A DNA stretch of 6,438 nucleotides from Pseudomonadota bacterium (GTDB taxonomy: Bacteria > Pseudomonadota > Alphaproteobacteria > Rhizobiales > Kaistiaceae), in NCBI GenBank assembly GCA_023433185.1, contig JAEZEN010000369.1:1-6438 (forward strand), read 5' to 3'. The position numbers and the translations under genes are program-made. Each line of letters opens with the position of its first letter. Position 1 is the first letter of the stretch. Shown piece by piece: positions 1 to 6,163 of this stretch. Under the pieces are notes generated by a model, which saw only the letters and a list, made by a program, of their open reading frames with translations, was not told the origin of the DNA and did no database searches.

Positions 1-506
1 GCTTTTCCGGCGCGACGCTGTGGAGTCTCGCGCCGGACCGCACCCTCCGCCTCCTTACCGAAGGGCTCGGCTACGAGCTCGCCGGCGAGGAACCGGGCCG
101 CCCCCGGCTCCGCGCCGCGGGCGAGGCCGCGATCGGCCGCCACCTCGACGTGATCACCGCGACCGGCGCAACCCGGGCCCGGCCCGGCGCCGGCACCGTC
201 CACCACATCGCCTTCCGCGTGCCCGGCGATGCCGAGCAGGAAGCCTGGCGGTCCCGGCTCGCCGGCCTCGGCTACGACGTCACGCCGGTCATCGACCGGC
301 AGTATTTCCATTCCATCTATTTTCGCGAGCGGGGCGGTATCCTGTTCGAGATCGCCACCGATCCGCCCGGCTTCGCGGTCGACGAGGCGCCGGAGAAGCT
401 CGGCACGGCGCTCAGGCTGCCGGCCCGCTACGAGCAGGATCGGGCACGGATCGAGAAGCGCCTGCCGCCGGTCCGCCTCCCCGGCGGCGAGACGGTCGGC
501 GGCTGA
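1..506 (+). CDS. Ring-cleaving dioxygenase / glyoxalase-fold (VOC) protein, C-terminal part (5' end outside window)
   Basis: The reading frame is open from the left edge (first full codon at base 3) to TGA at 504-506, giving 167 visible residues. This is about half the usual ~310 residues of the MhqO/LinE-like family of putative extradiol ring-cleaving dioxygenases. The visible part is the second vicinal-oxygen-chelate module. It contains the strand GTVHHIAFRV, whose histidines (bases 201-206) include a likely metal ligand. DRQYFHSIYFRERGGILFE follows and ends in the conserved metal-ligand glutamate (bases 348-350), then ATDPPGF and a family-typical charged tail. Family members are thought to be cytoplasmic metal-dependent enzymes that open hydroquinone or catechol-type rings, but many are only predicted, so the substrate is not assigned. 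The window holds no other aromatic-degradation gene. ST1 starts 41 bp downstream on the same strand, so the two could share a transcript without sharing a pathway. Confidence 0.9.
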   Translation, partial: FSGATLWSLAPDRTLRLLTEGLGYELAGEEPGRPRLRAAGEAAIGRHLDVITATGATRARPGAGTVHHIAFRVPGDAEQEAWRSRLAGLGYDVTPVIDRQYFHSIYFRERGGILFEIATDPPGFAVDEAPEKLGTALRLPARYEQDRARIEKRLPPVRLPGGETVGG

Positions 507-547
507 GCCGGCGCGCAGGCGCTTCGCAGAAGAGAGGCCGGGCAGGC

Positions 548-1669
548 GTGCGCATCCTCCTCCATGTCGGCATGCCGAAGGCAGGATCGACGGCGCTTCA
601 GCAGGCCTTCGCCGGGGCGCGGGAAGCGCTTGCGCGGCGCGGCATTCTCTATCCGCAGGCTCCGCTGTTCCAGGACAGCCAGAACTTCATCGTGGCCGGC
701 CTCGAGGAGCGGCGCCATGCCTTGCCGCGGATGATCCGCGGCGCCTATGAGGGGCGGATGGAAGAGCTCCAGCCGGCGTTCGACAGGTGGCAGGAGGGGC
801 TTGAGGAGATCGTTGCGTCAAGCCGCCCCGAGAGGCTCGTGATCTCGTCCGAGTGGCTGTTCGGCCTCCGTGGGGCGAGCAAGTTCGATCGCCTCGGCAG
901 GTTCCTCGCGGCTCTCGGCGGTCGGGTCGAGGTCGTCGCCTATGTCCGTCGTCCGTCGGACCAGTATCTGTCCGCCATCCAGCAGACCCTCAAGGGCTCC
1001 CACGTCATCCGCCCGCCGGCCGCGATCCGCTACCGGACCCCGCTCGAGGGCTTCGCCCGCATCGCCGCGGAGGTTCACGTCGTCCGGTACGACCGGGCGG
1101 CTTTCCCGGAGGGAGACATCGTGCGCCACTTCGTCTCCGCTTTCCTGCCGGATGCGGGCGGGGCGATCGGGAGCGCGGGCGAGCGGAGCGCCAACGCCAC
1201 GATCAGCGCCGAGGGCATGGCGATCCTCGCCGGCTACCGCCGGGTCAACCACCGCAAGAACCGCGGCCGCTTCACGGCCGATACCGACCGGCTGATCGAG
1301 GCGATCCGGGATGCCGACGCTGCGATCGGCGGGGAGATGAGGCCCCGGCTGCTGCCCGCCATCCGCGATGCGGTCGACGGCGTCTCCGTCGACGTCCTCT
1401 GGCTGCGCGATGTCCACGGCATCGTCTTCGACGGGCTCGACTATGACCGCGTCGCCGCCGCCCCGCCGCCAGACTTGGCGGGCGAGCGCCGCAGGCCGAA
1501 GCTGCGCCCGGCGGGCATCGAGGAGATCTGCATCGTCGATCCCGATCGTCGACACGACATCGCGATGCGCGCCATGTATGCCCTGGCCGCCGGCGAGCGC
1601 CCGAGCGCGGCGCCCTGGCGCAATGTCAGTCTCTGGCTAAGAGGTCGTGCAAGACAGGGGAGGCGATGA
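548..1669 (+). CDS. Sulfotransferase-family protein (ST1), GTG start
   Basis: A 373-residue protein with the PAPS-dependent sulfotransferase fold, expected to transfer sulfate from PAPS to a hydroxyl or amino group of a cytoplasmic acceptor. The 5'-phosphosulfate-binding loop lies at the extreme N terminus: HVGMPKAGSTALQQ (residues 6-19), with Lys11, Ser14 and Thr15. The 3'-phosphate site matches R-x-P-x-D-x3-S exactly in YVRRPSDQYLSAI (Arg134, Pro136, Asp138, Ser142). An SSEW segment (100-103) and ERSANATISAE (212-222) match positions conserved in the two neighbouring sulfotransferases. I chose GTG at 548 because it keeps the first beta strand (RILLHVG) and follows AGAGAGG (531-537) at 10 nt. 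The in-frame ATG at 572 would cut into the P-loop. There is no signal peptide or membrane segment. The 3' end overlaps the convergent ST2 gene by 44 bp. The acceptor is unknown, and the family also contains uncharacterised members. Confidence 0.88.
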   Translation: MRILLHVGMPKAGSTALQQAFAGAREALARRGILYPQAPLFQDSQNFIVAGLEERRHALPRMIRGAYEGRMEELQPAFDRWQEGLEEIVASSRPERLVISSEWLFGLRGASKFDRLGRFLAALGGRVEVVAYVRRPSDQYLSAIQQTLKGSHVIRPPAAIRYRTPLEGFARIAAEVHVVRYDRAAFPEGDIVRHFVSAFLPDAGGAIGSAGERSANATISAEGMAILAGYRRVNHRKNRGRFTADTDRLIEAIRDADAAIGGEMRPRLLPAIRDAVDGVSVDVLWLRDVHGIVFDGLDYDRVAAAPPPDLAGERRRPKLRPAGIEEICIVDPDRRHDIAMRAMYALAAGERPSAAPWRNVSLWLRGRARQGRR

Positions 1670-2663
1670 GGCCGCGGCAGATCGTGGTGATGTCGTCCTT
1701 GTCGAGGCTGGCCCTGCCTTCGACGTTCTTCTCGGGGTGCGGGCCCGAGAGTCCCTGCCGGTACTCCTCCTCCAGCGCCAGGCGGTCCTCTGCCGACAGC
1801 CACGTCTTCACGGCATCGATCTCGGCACGGTTGGCCTCGAGGATGCGGACGCGGTCTTCGGCCCCGAGGGTGACCACCTTGGGGCTTGGCGATAGTTTCT
1901 CCTCGATCGGGGCGATCGCGACGTTGAGGGCGTGGCGGAGGGCGCGGTCGATCTCGACGTTCTTCGACTTGAGGCGGTCGAAGACCATCCCCCGGATCAC
2001 GAAGCCGCTCAGCGTCATCGGGGCGTTGGCATAGACCTCGGTGACGGTCCCGGGATGGGCGAGGTCGGCGCCGGCGAGGGCGAAGATCCGCCGGAGGTAG
2101 GCTTCGTAGCCGCTCTTCGAGAAGTAGAGGACCTTGACCCGGTCGGCGCCGAGCCGTGCCTGCCAGTGCTCGATGTCCTTGCTGTAGTCGACCAGTTCGC
2201 GGCTTCGGGTCCGGCCGCGGCCGGCGCGCAGCATCTGGTTGTTCATCGAGTCGATCATCTCGTCCGGCCGGCGCACCGCATAGACGACCGACACGTCGTC
2301 GGACAGCCCGTCGAAATAGCCGAGGAACCTGTCCTTGACCGGCGGCGGCGCGAAGGAGAGCAACTCCGTCGAGACCAGCAGGCGACGGGCATCCTTCTTG
2401 CGGATCTCGGCTGCGAGCTTGGTCCGGTTGGCGACGTAGCTCTCGTCGCCGGCGGACGCATCGAGCGCCGCCTTGGCGGCATGGAAGAGGAGGTGGTGCG
2501 CCACCGAATCGGGATCTGGGATACCCTGGTTGGCGCGGCTCCCGGTCTTCGGGTAGAGCACGCCGAACGCCTCGAGGAAGAGCACTCGGTTCTTCTGCGC
2601 TATCGCCTGAATCGTGCTGGTCGCCGTCTTGTAGCAGCCAGCGTGGATGACAACCGGAAGCAT
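1626..2663 (-). CDS. Sulfotransferase-family protein (ST2)
   Basis: A 345-residue protein on the minus strand, predicted to be a cytoplasmic PAPS-dependent sulfotransferase. The 5'-phosphosulfate loop is HAGCYKTATSTIQ (residues 7-19), with Lys12, Ser16 and Thr17. The usual KTGT glycine is alanine here (KTAT). The 3'-phosphate motif is YAVRRPDEMIDSMNNQ (Arg131, Pro133, Ser139), preceded by the family's LLVSTE segment (95-100). YANAPMTLSG (211-220) aligns with the Asn-containing segment seen in ST1 and ST3. The start is ATG at 2663-2661, placed just before the first beta strand, with GGAG 4 nt upstream. The frame stays open to an ATG at 2795, but those 44 extra residues are Arg/Pro/His-rich and precede the P-loop, so I leave them out. 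ST2 is transcribed divergently from ST3 and convergently to ST1. It differs clearly from both, so it is not a recent tandem copy. The acceptor is unknown. Confidence 0.88.
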   Translation of the reverse strand: MLPVVIHAGCYKTATSTIQAIAQKNRVLFLEAFGVLYPKTGSRANQGIPDPDSVAHHLLFHAAKAALDASAGDESYVANRTKLAAEIRKKDARRLLVSTELLSFAPPPVKDRFLGYFDGLSDDVSVVYAVRRPDEMIDSMNNQMLRAGRGRTRSRELVDYSKDIEHWQARLGADRVKVLYFSKSGYEAYLRRIFALAGADLAHPGTVTEVYANAPMTLSGFVIRGMVFDRLKSKNVEIDRALRHALNVAIAPIEEKLSPSPKVVTLGAEDRVRILEANRAEIDAVKTWLSAEDRLALEEEYRQGLSGPHPEKNVEGRASLDKDDITTICRGLIASPVLHDLLARD

Positions 2664-2848
2664 GGGTCTCCGCCAGGGGGGCCTTCGCGCCGGGTGGTGG
2701 GCGCGCGCGCCTGTCCGCCTATGGTTAAGCGCAGCCGTTGCCGAATGTCGAGAGACATGCGACGGCCGGCCGGTGCGGCGGAAAGCGTTGGACACCGCAA
2801 AGCGGCAACGTTACCTAGGCCGACTATCTTCCCGGAAGCGATGCGCAG
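2664..2848. promoter_or_regulatory. Divergent intergenic region between ST2 (-) and ST3 (+)
   Basis: These 185 bp separate two divergent start codons and must supply promoters for both, unless transcription enters from further away. On the minus strand TCGACA (2751 to 2746) is 5/6 to a -35 box, but the matching -10 position 17 nt on (TTAACC, 2728 to 2723) is poor. On the plus strand TTGGAC (2788-2793) with TTACCT (2811-2816) has 17-nt spacing but weak boxes. A short perfect inverted repeat, ATGTC-GAGA-GACAT (2745-2758), overlaps the minus-strand -35 candidate and could be an operator. A (GC)5 run lies at 2701-2710. Local composition is less coding-like, with small AT-richer patches near 2721-2728 and 2811-2830. 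The existence of a regulatory region is inferred from gene layout; the individual boxes are low confidence. Confidence 0.4.
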
Positions 2849-3835
2849 ATGACGGTTGTCCTCCATATCGGCACCCACAAGACCGGAACCACGGCCATCC
2901 AGCGCTTCGCCGCTGCGAACCGGGCGAAGCTGCGATCCCGCGGGCTGTGGTACCCTTCCTATGACGAGATCAAGCTCTTCGTGCATTACGGCCACCACCA
3001 CGTGGCCCACGCCGTGGCCAACGAGAACGGCAACCGGCTGTCGATCGAGGACACCCGGCGCTTCGTCGACCATGTGCTCGCCAAGCGGCGCCCCGGCGAG
3101 ACTCTGCTGATCAGCGCCGAGCCGTTCTACCGCCACGTCCTGCCTGCCGAAGGTGGCTACTGGGCCGAGCGCAAGGCCTATATCGACCGCCTCCGCACCT
3201 TCTTCCCCGGCGATGACGTGAAGGTGCTGGCGATCGTCCGGCGCCAGGACACGTTCGCCCGTTCGCTCTATCAGGAGCGGATCAAGGTCACCAAGTACCG
3301 CCAGACGTTTCGTGATTTCATCGCCGACCGGCATCCGTTCGAGTATTACGAGCACTTCCGGCTGTTCGAACAGGCCTTCGGGACGGTGGACGTGCTGCTC
3401 TACGAGGATCTCGCGGCGGCGGGGCTGATCAACGCCTTCTTCGCCCATCTCGGCATCGATGTCGCGAGCATCACCGGACGACCCTCCGCCAATCCTTCGC
3501 TGCCGATCGAACTCGTCGAGTTCAAGCGCATCCTCAACGGCACGCCACTGTCGCCGGAGCGCCTCAAGGAGATCGGTGTCCTTCTTCTCGACAAGGCGGA
3601 TCGGGTCAGGAGCATCGAGCGGGGCGGGATCGACTGGCTCTCGGTGGAGGAGATGGCCGCCTTCTACGAGTCCTTTTCCGAGACCAACGAGAAGCTCCGC
3701 GCGGCATACCTGCCGGCGCGCCCTGCGCCTCTCTTTCCCGCCTTCGCACGACCGGCGGGAGACGCCGTGCCGGCGGTCTATGAAGGCATGTCGGCCGGCC
3801 GCTTCGCCAACATTGCCGCCGAGCTCCTGCTTTGA
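2849..3835 (+). CDS. Sulfotransferase-family protein (ST3), first gene of an ST3-GT4-GT2 operon
   Basis: A 328-residue predicted PAPS-dependent sulfotransferase. The 5'-phosphosulfate loop HIGTHKTGTTAIQ (residues 6-18; Lys11, Thr14, Thr15) is the most canonical of the three in this window. The 3'-phosphate site is IVRRQDTFARSLYQ (129-142): Arg131 and Ser139 keep the expected spacing, but the usual proline is Gln133. LLISAE (86-91) and RPSANPSLPIE (211-221) correspond to conserved segments in ST1 and ST2. Between the two nucleotide motifs lies a His-rich stretch (VHYGHHHVAHAV, 45-56), a possible acceptor-side element. The start is ATG at 2849, with GGAAG (2833-2837) 11 nt upstream. An ATG at 2841 is out of frame. 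The TGA (3833-3835) overlaps the likely TTG start of the glycosyltransferase gene, so translation is probably coupled. That coupling makes ST3 the best candidate to act on a product of the two downstream glycosyltransferases. The acceptor is not identifiable. Confidence 0.9.
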   Translation: MTVVLHIGTHKTGTTAIQRFAAANRAKLRSRGLWYPSYDEIKLFVHYGHHHVAHAVANENGNRLSIEDTRRFVDHVLAKRRPGETLLISAEPFYRHVLPAEGGYWAERKAYIDRLRTFFPGDDVKVLAIVRRQDTFARSLYQERIKVTKYRQTFRDFIADRHPFEYYEHFRLFEQAFGTVDVLLYEDLAAAGLINAFFAHLGIDVASITGRPSANPSLPIELVEFKRILNGTPLSPERLKEIGVLLLDKADRVRSIERGGIDWLSVEEMAAFYESFSETNEKLRAAYLPARPAPLFPAFARPAGDAVPAVYEGMSAGRFANIAAELLL

Positions 3836-5127
3836 GCGAGCGGGTCGCCAGGAAGCCTCCGGACGAGGTGCCGGCGCCTGTCGAGGAAAAGTCGTCGGAC
3901 CCCGGAGCGCGCTTCCGGTCCGGGAAGACGGTCGCCATCGTCATCCGCCTCCTGGCGGATCGCAGCGGCGGCGCCGAGCGCATCTATGTCGAGCTGGCCA
4001 GCATGCTCGCGGAGCGCGGCTACGAGGTGACCTGCCTGCATTTCGACCACAGCCGCGCCAAGCCGTTCTTCGACCTCCATCCGCGCGTCGAGCTGATCAA
4101 CCTTCACCCCGAGAGGATCCCGTACCGCCACCGGCTGGCCCGCTGGGCCTCGCGGCGCGCGTTCTTCCCGAAATCGCTCCGCGAGAAATGGGGCTGGTTC
4201 GCCGCCAACGACATCTTCATCGGCCAGCTACGCGACTACTTCGCCTACCGCCGGCCCGACGTGGCGGTGACCTTCATGCCGCCGGCCAACACGCCCGCCC
4301 TGCTCGCCGCGGCGGGAACCGGCATCAAGGTGATCCCGACCAACCACAACGTCCCTGCCGAGGACTACACCTCCCGCGAGCGCTGGGATCCGAGCGCGAT
4401 CGACCGTGCCGCCCGCCTCGCCGCCCTCGACCACGCGGCACGCATCCACGTCATCTTCCCGCGTTTCGGGGACTGGTTCCCGCAGCACCTGCAGGCGCGC
4501 ATCGTGGCGATGCCGAACTACGTGTCGGAGGAGATCCTCCGCGCCGTTCCAAAGCCGGTGCGGGAGCCCCGCATCCTTGCCGTCGGCCGGCTGGCCAAGG
4601 TCAAGAACTACCACACCCTCCTCGCCGCCTGGGCCCTGATCGCCGGCGACCATCCCGAGTGGAAGGTCGTCATCTATGGGGTCGGCCCGCAACTGAAGGT
4701 GCTGAAGGCGGAGGCGCAGCGGCTCGGCGTCGAGGATTCGTTCCTGCTGGAGGGACATCGCGGCAACCTCGGCGAGGAATATGCCCGTCTGTCCATCTTC
4801 TGCCACCCGGCCCATTTCGAGGGCTTCGGCCTCGCGGCCGCGGAGGCTCTCGCCCTCGGCATGCCCGTCGTCGCCTATGCCGACTGCCCGGGGGTGAGCG
4901 AGTTCGTCGTCGACGGGGTCAACGGCCTCATGGTGGACAGGAAAGGGGGCGCCGAAGCGCTCGCGGCGGCTCTGCGGACGCTGATCGAGGACGCGGACCT
5001 CCGCCGCAGGCTCGGCGAAGCCGGGCCCGCGAGCGTCGCCGGGTTCACCCAGGCTCGCTATGCCGAGCGCTGGATCGAGGTCATCGAGGAGGTCACCGGA
5101 CCGGGGGGGCAGAATGCCGACCCTTGA
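3832..5127 (+). CDS. Glycosyltransferase, GT4-type (GT-B fold)
   Basis: A 431-residue protein with both halves of a GT-B, retaining, nucleotide-sugar-dependent glycosyltransferase. The N-terminal Rossmann half starts at about residue 32 and carries the acceptor-side GGAER motif (46-50). The C-terminal half begins at about 246 with ILAVGRLAKVKNY (248-260), which contains the conserved basic donor-phosphate residues. It holds the E-x7-E donor-binding motif in HFEGFGLAAAEAL (Glu330 and Glu338), followed by GMPVVAYADCPGVSEFV. It resembles glycan-assembly enzymes of the WaaG/PimA type in motif content only; the sugar and linkage cannot be read. There is no transmembrane segment, so it is probably cytosolic or membrane-peripheral. 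The first usable start is TTG at 3832, overlapping the ST3 stop (TTGA). GTG at 3868 is an alternative that would remove 12 residues of a polar, non-conserved N-terminal extension. The 3' end overlaps the GT2 gene by 14 bp. Confidence 0.9.
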   Translation: MSERVARKPPDEVPAPVEEKSSDPGARFRSGKTVAIVIRLLADRSGGAERIYVELASMLAERGYEVTCLHFDHSRAKPFFDLHPRVELINLHPERIPYRHRLARWASRRAFFPKSLREKWGWFAANDIFIGQLRDYFAYRRPDVAVTFMPPANTPALLAAAGTGIKVIPTNHNVPAEDYTSRERWDPSAIDRAARLAALDHAARIHVIFPRFGDWFPQHLQARIVAMPNYVSEEILRAVPKPVREPRILAVGRLAKVKNYHTLLAAWALIAGDHPEWKVVIYGVGPQLKVLKAEAQRLGVEDSFLLEGHRGNLGEEYARLSIFCHPAHFEGFGLAAAEALALGMPVVAYADCPGVSEFVVDGVNGLMVDRKGGAEALAAALRTLIEDADLRRRLGEAGPASVAGFTQARYAERWIEVIEEVTGPGGQNADP

Positions 5128-6016
5128 TATTCTCATCCCCCACTACAACGACGTCGCCGGCCTCGATCTGACGCTCCGCTCGATCGCCGCGCAGACCTGG
5201 GACGGCGACCTCCGCGTCGTCATCGCCGATGACGGCTCGAAAGCCGGGGCCGCCGCCGAGGCGCGCGCCCTCGCCGAGGGGTTCGCGCACCCGGTCGTGT
5301 TTCTCGCCAACGCCCGCAACCGTGGACGGCCCTATACGCGGAACGTCCTCCTCGATGCGATCGACAGCCCTTATGTCGCCTGGCTCGATGCCGGCGACGA
5401 ATGGTATCCCGAGAAGCTCGCCGCGCAGTTCGAGGCGCTCCTCGGGCTGGAGGCGGCAGCCCCCGGCGAGGCGCTGTGGATGTCCTGCCACTATCACTGG
5501 AAGTGGCTCGACCAGCAGGCCTATCGGGTGAAGCGCCAGCTGACCGAGCAGGACCAGGTCAAGGCGCTCCTGGTCGGCACCGATCTCCGCGCCTATCTGT
5601 GGACGCTGCTCGGCCGGGCGGAGACCTTCCGCAATGTCGGCTGGTTCGACGAGAGGCTGCCGCGGCTCCAGGATCTCGACTATTTTATGCGCTTCGTGCT
5701 GAAGCGCGGCCGGATCGTCGAACCCGGCCGGCCCGAGGCGCTCTGCGTCTACCACAAGTCCGATCTCGGGCGGAGCGCGGCGCAGATCCGCCAGTGCAAT
5801 GCCTACATCTTCGACAAGTACCGCGTGCTCTACAACCGCTACGGCAGCAAGTTCCGCCGGACGCGGCTCTTCAACATGGAGATGCACTCGGCCCGCTTTG
5901 CCGCCAACAACGACGACCACGAACTGGCGCGTGAATATATGTGGAAGGCGGCCCGGGCGCGGCCCCGCCTCTTCCTCCGCCACCTGAAACGCAGGGGTTT
6001 CCGCCTCCGCCCGTGA
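5114..6016 (+). CDS. Glycosyltransferase family 2 protein (GT-A fold)
   Basis: A 300-residue GT-A inverting-type glycosyltransferase. The N terminus, PTLDILIPHYNDVAGL, is the typical first strand. VVIADDGS (residues 35-42) contains the nucleotide-binding aspartates. ARNRGRPYTRN (67-77) is the usual segment before the metal site. LDAGDEWYPEKL (91-102) holds the DxxD version of the metal-binding DxD region (Asp92, Asp95). GWFDERLPRLQDLDYFMRF (176-194) supplies the likely catalytic-base region (Asp187/Asp189). The last ~80 residues are basic and poorly conserved, with no membrane span, consistent with a soluble or peripheral enzyme. The start is ATG at 5114, preceded by a G-rich stretch (5103-5109) inside the GT4 coding end. 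A longer frame back to 5060 would add 18 Ser/Arg-rich residues and is less likely. The 14-bp overlap with GT4 points to one operon and sequential sugar addition to one glycan. Donor and acceptor are unknown. Confidence 0.9.
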   Translation: MPTLDILIPHYNDVAGLDLTLRSIAAQTWDGDLRVVIADDGSKAGAAAEARALAEGFAHPVVFLANARNRGRPYTRNVLLDAIDSPYVAWLDAGDEWYPEKLAAQFEALLGLEAAAPGEALWMSCHYHWKWLDQQAYRVKRQLTEQDQVKALLVGTDLRAYLWTLLGRAETFRNVGWFDERLPRLQDLDYFMRFVLKRGRIVEPGRPEALCVYHKSDLGRSAAQIRQCNAYIFDKYRVLYNRYGSKFRRTRLFNMEMHSARFAANNDDHELAREYMWKAARARPRLFLRHLKRRGFRLRP

Positions 6017-6026
6017 GGCGCACGCG

Positions 6027-6060
6027 CCGCCTGCCGCAAATTTCCGCGCAACTCAGGCGG
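6027..6060 (+). terminator. Possible weak hairpin terminator after the GT operon
   Basis: CCGCCTG (6027-6033) and CAGGCGG (6054-6060) are perfect 7-bp inverted arms separated by a 20-nt loop. A smaller alternative hairpin, GGCG-CACG-CGCC, lies just upstream (6017-6028). Neither is followed by a run of T; the next bases are TCATCCGATT. It could slow or end transcription of the ST3-GT4-GT2 operon, perhaps with Rho. It is not a canonical intrinsic terminator. Confidence 0.2.
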
Positions 6061-6068
6061 TCATCCGA

Positions 6069-6097
6069 TTGCCTCATCCCGGACGCTTCGCTATCGT
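6069..6097 (+). promoter_or_regulatory. Candidate sigma70-type promoter for the substrate-binding-protein gene
   Basis: TTGCCT (6069-6074) and TATCGT (6092-6097) each match the housekeeping -35 and -10 consensus at 4 of 6 positions and are separated by exactly 17 nt. Transcription would start near 6104, giving a leader of about 60 nt before the ATG at 6164. The location, directly after the GT operon and before a new functional unit, supports a promoter here. The boxes themselves are only moderate matches. Confidence 0.4.
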
Positions 6098-6105
6098 CCC
6101 CGGAA

Positions 6106-6126
6106 GACCGTGCCAGAAGGCCGGTC
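6106..6126 (+). promoter_or_regulatory. Leader hairpin or operator-like inverted repeat upstream of the substrate-binding-protein gene
   Basis: GACCG-T-GCC, AGAA, GGC-CGGTC forms an 8-bp stem with one bulged T and a 4-nt AGAA loop. It lies immediately downstream of the predicted transcription start (~6104). It could act as DNA, as an operator for a LacI-type or similar sugar-responsive repressor, or as a stabilising 5' mRNA hairpin. The pairing is directly visible; the role is inference. Confidence 0.35.
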
Positions 6127-6163
6127 GCGACAACGATAACGAGTGCAGGGAGGCACTTTCCGG

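Noticed and set aside
20..547. The ST1 frame stays open far upstream, suggesting a 549-residue protein with a long N-terminal domain.
   Set aside because: The extension is Arg/Pro-rich and lies out of frame over the well-conserved dioxygenase coding sequence. The P-loop motif begins right at the GTG at 548, which has a ribosome-binding site.
2701..2710. A (GC)5 alternating run as a possible Z-DNA or repeat element.
   Set aside because: Five units are expected by chance at this GC content, and nothing else supports a role.
1932..2852. A plus-strand open frame of 306 codons opposite ST2, resembling Asp/Glu/Val/Arg-rich 'hypothetical protein' annotations.
   Set aside because: The composition is typical of the reverse complement of a GC-rich gene, and ST2 carries both cofactor motifs on the other strand.
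2600..3448. A minus-strand open frame of 282 codons opposite ST3, spanning the divergent intergenic region.
   Set aside because: It is antisense to a clear sulfotransferase and shows no motif; it looks like a GC shadow.
3459..5171. A 570-codon plus-strand open frame across the ST3 end, GT4 and the GT2 start.
   Set aside because: Its translation is Arg/Pro/Ser-rich without domains and lies over genes with clear motifs. It is a shadow caused by high GC content.
4228..5983. Long minus-strand open frames (4228-5136 and 5093-5983) antisense to the glycosyltransferase genes.
   Set aside because: They mirror the GC-biased codons of GT4 and GT2, carry no recognisable domain and have no supporting start context.
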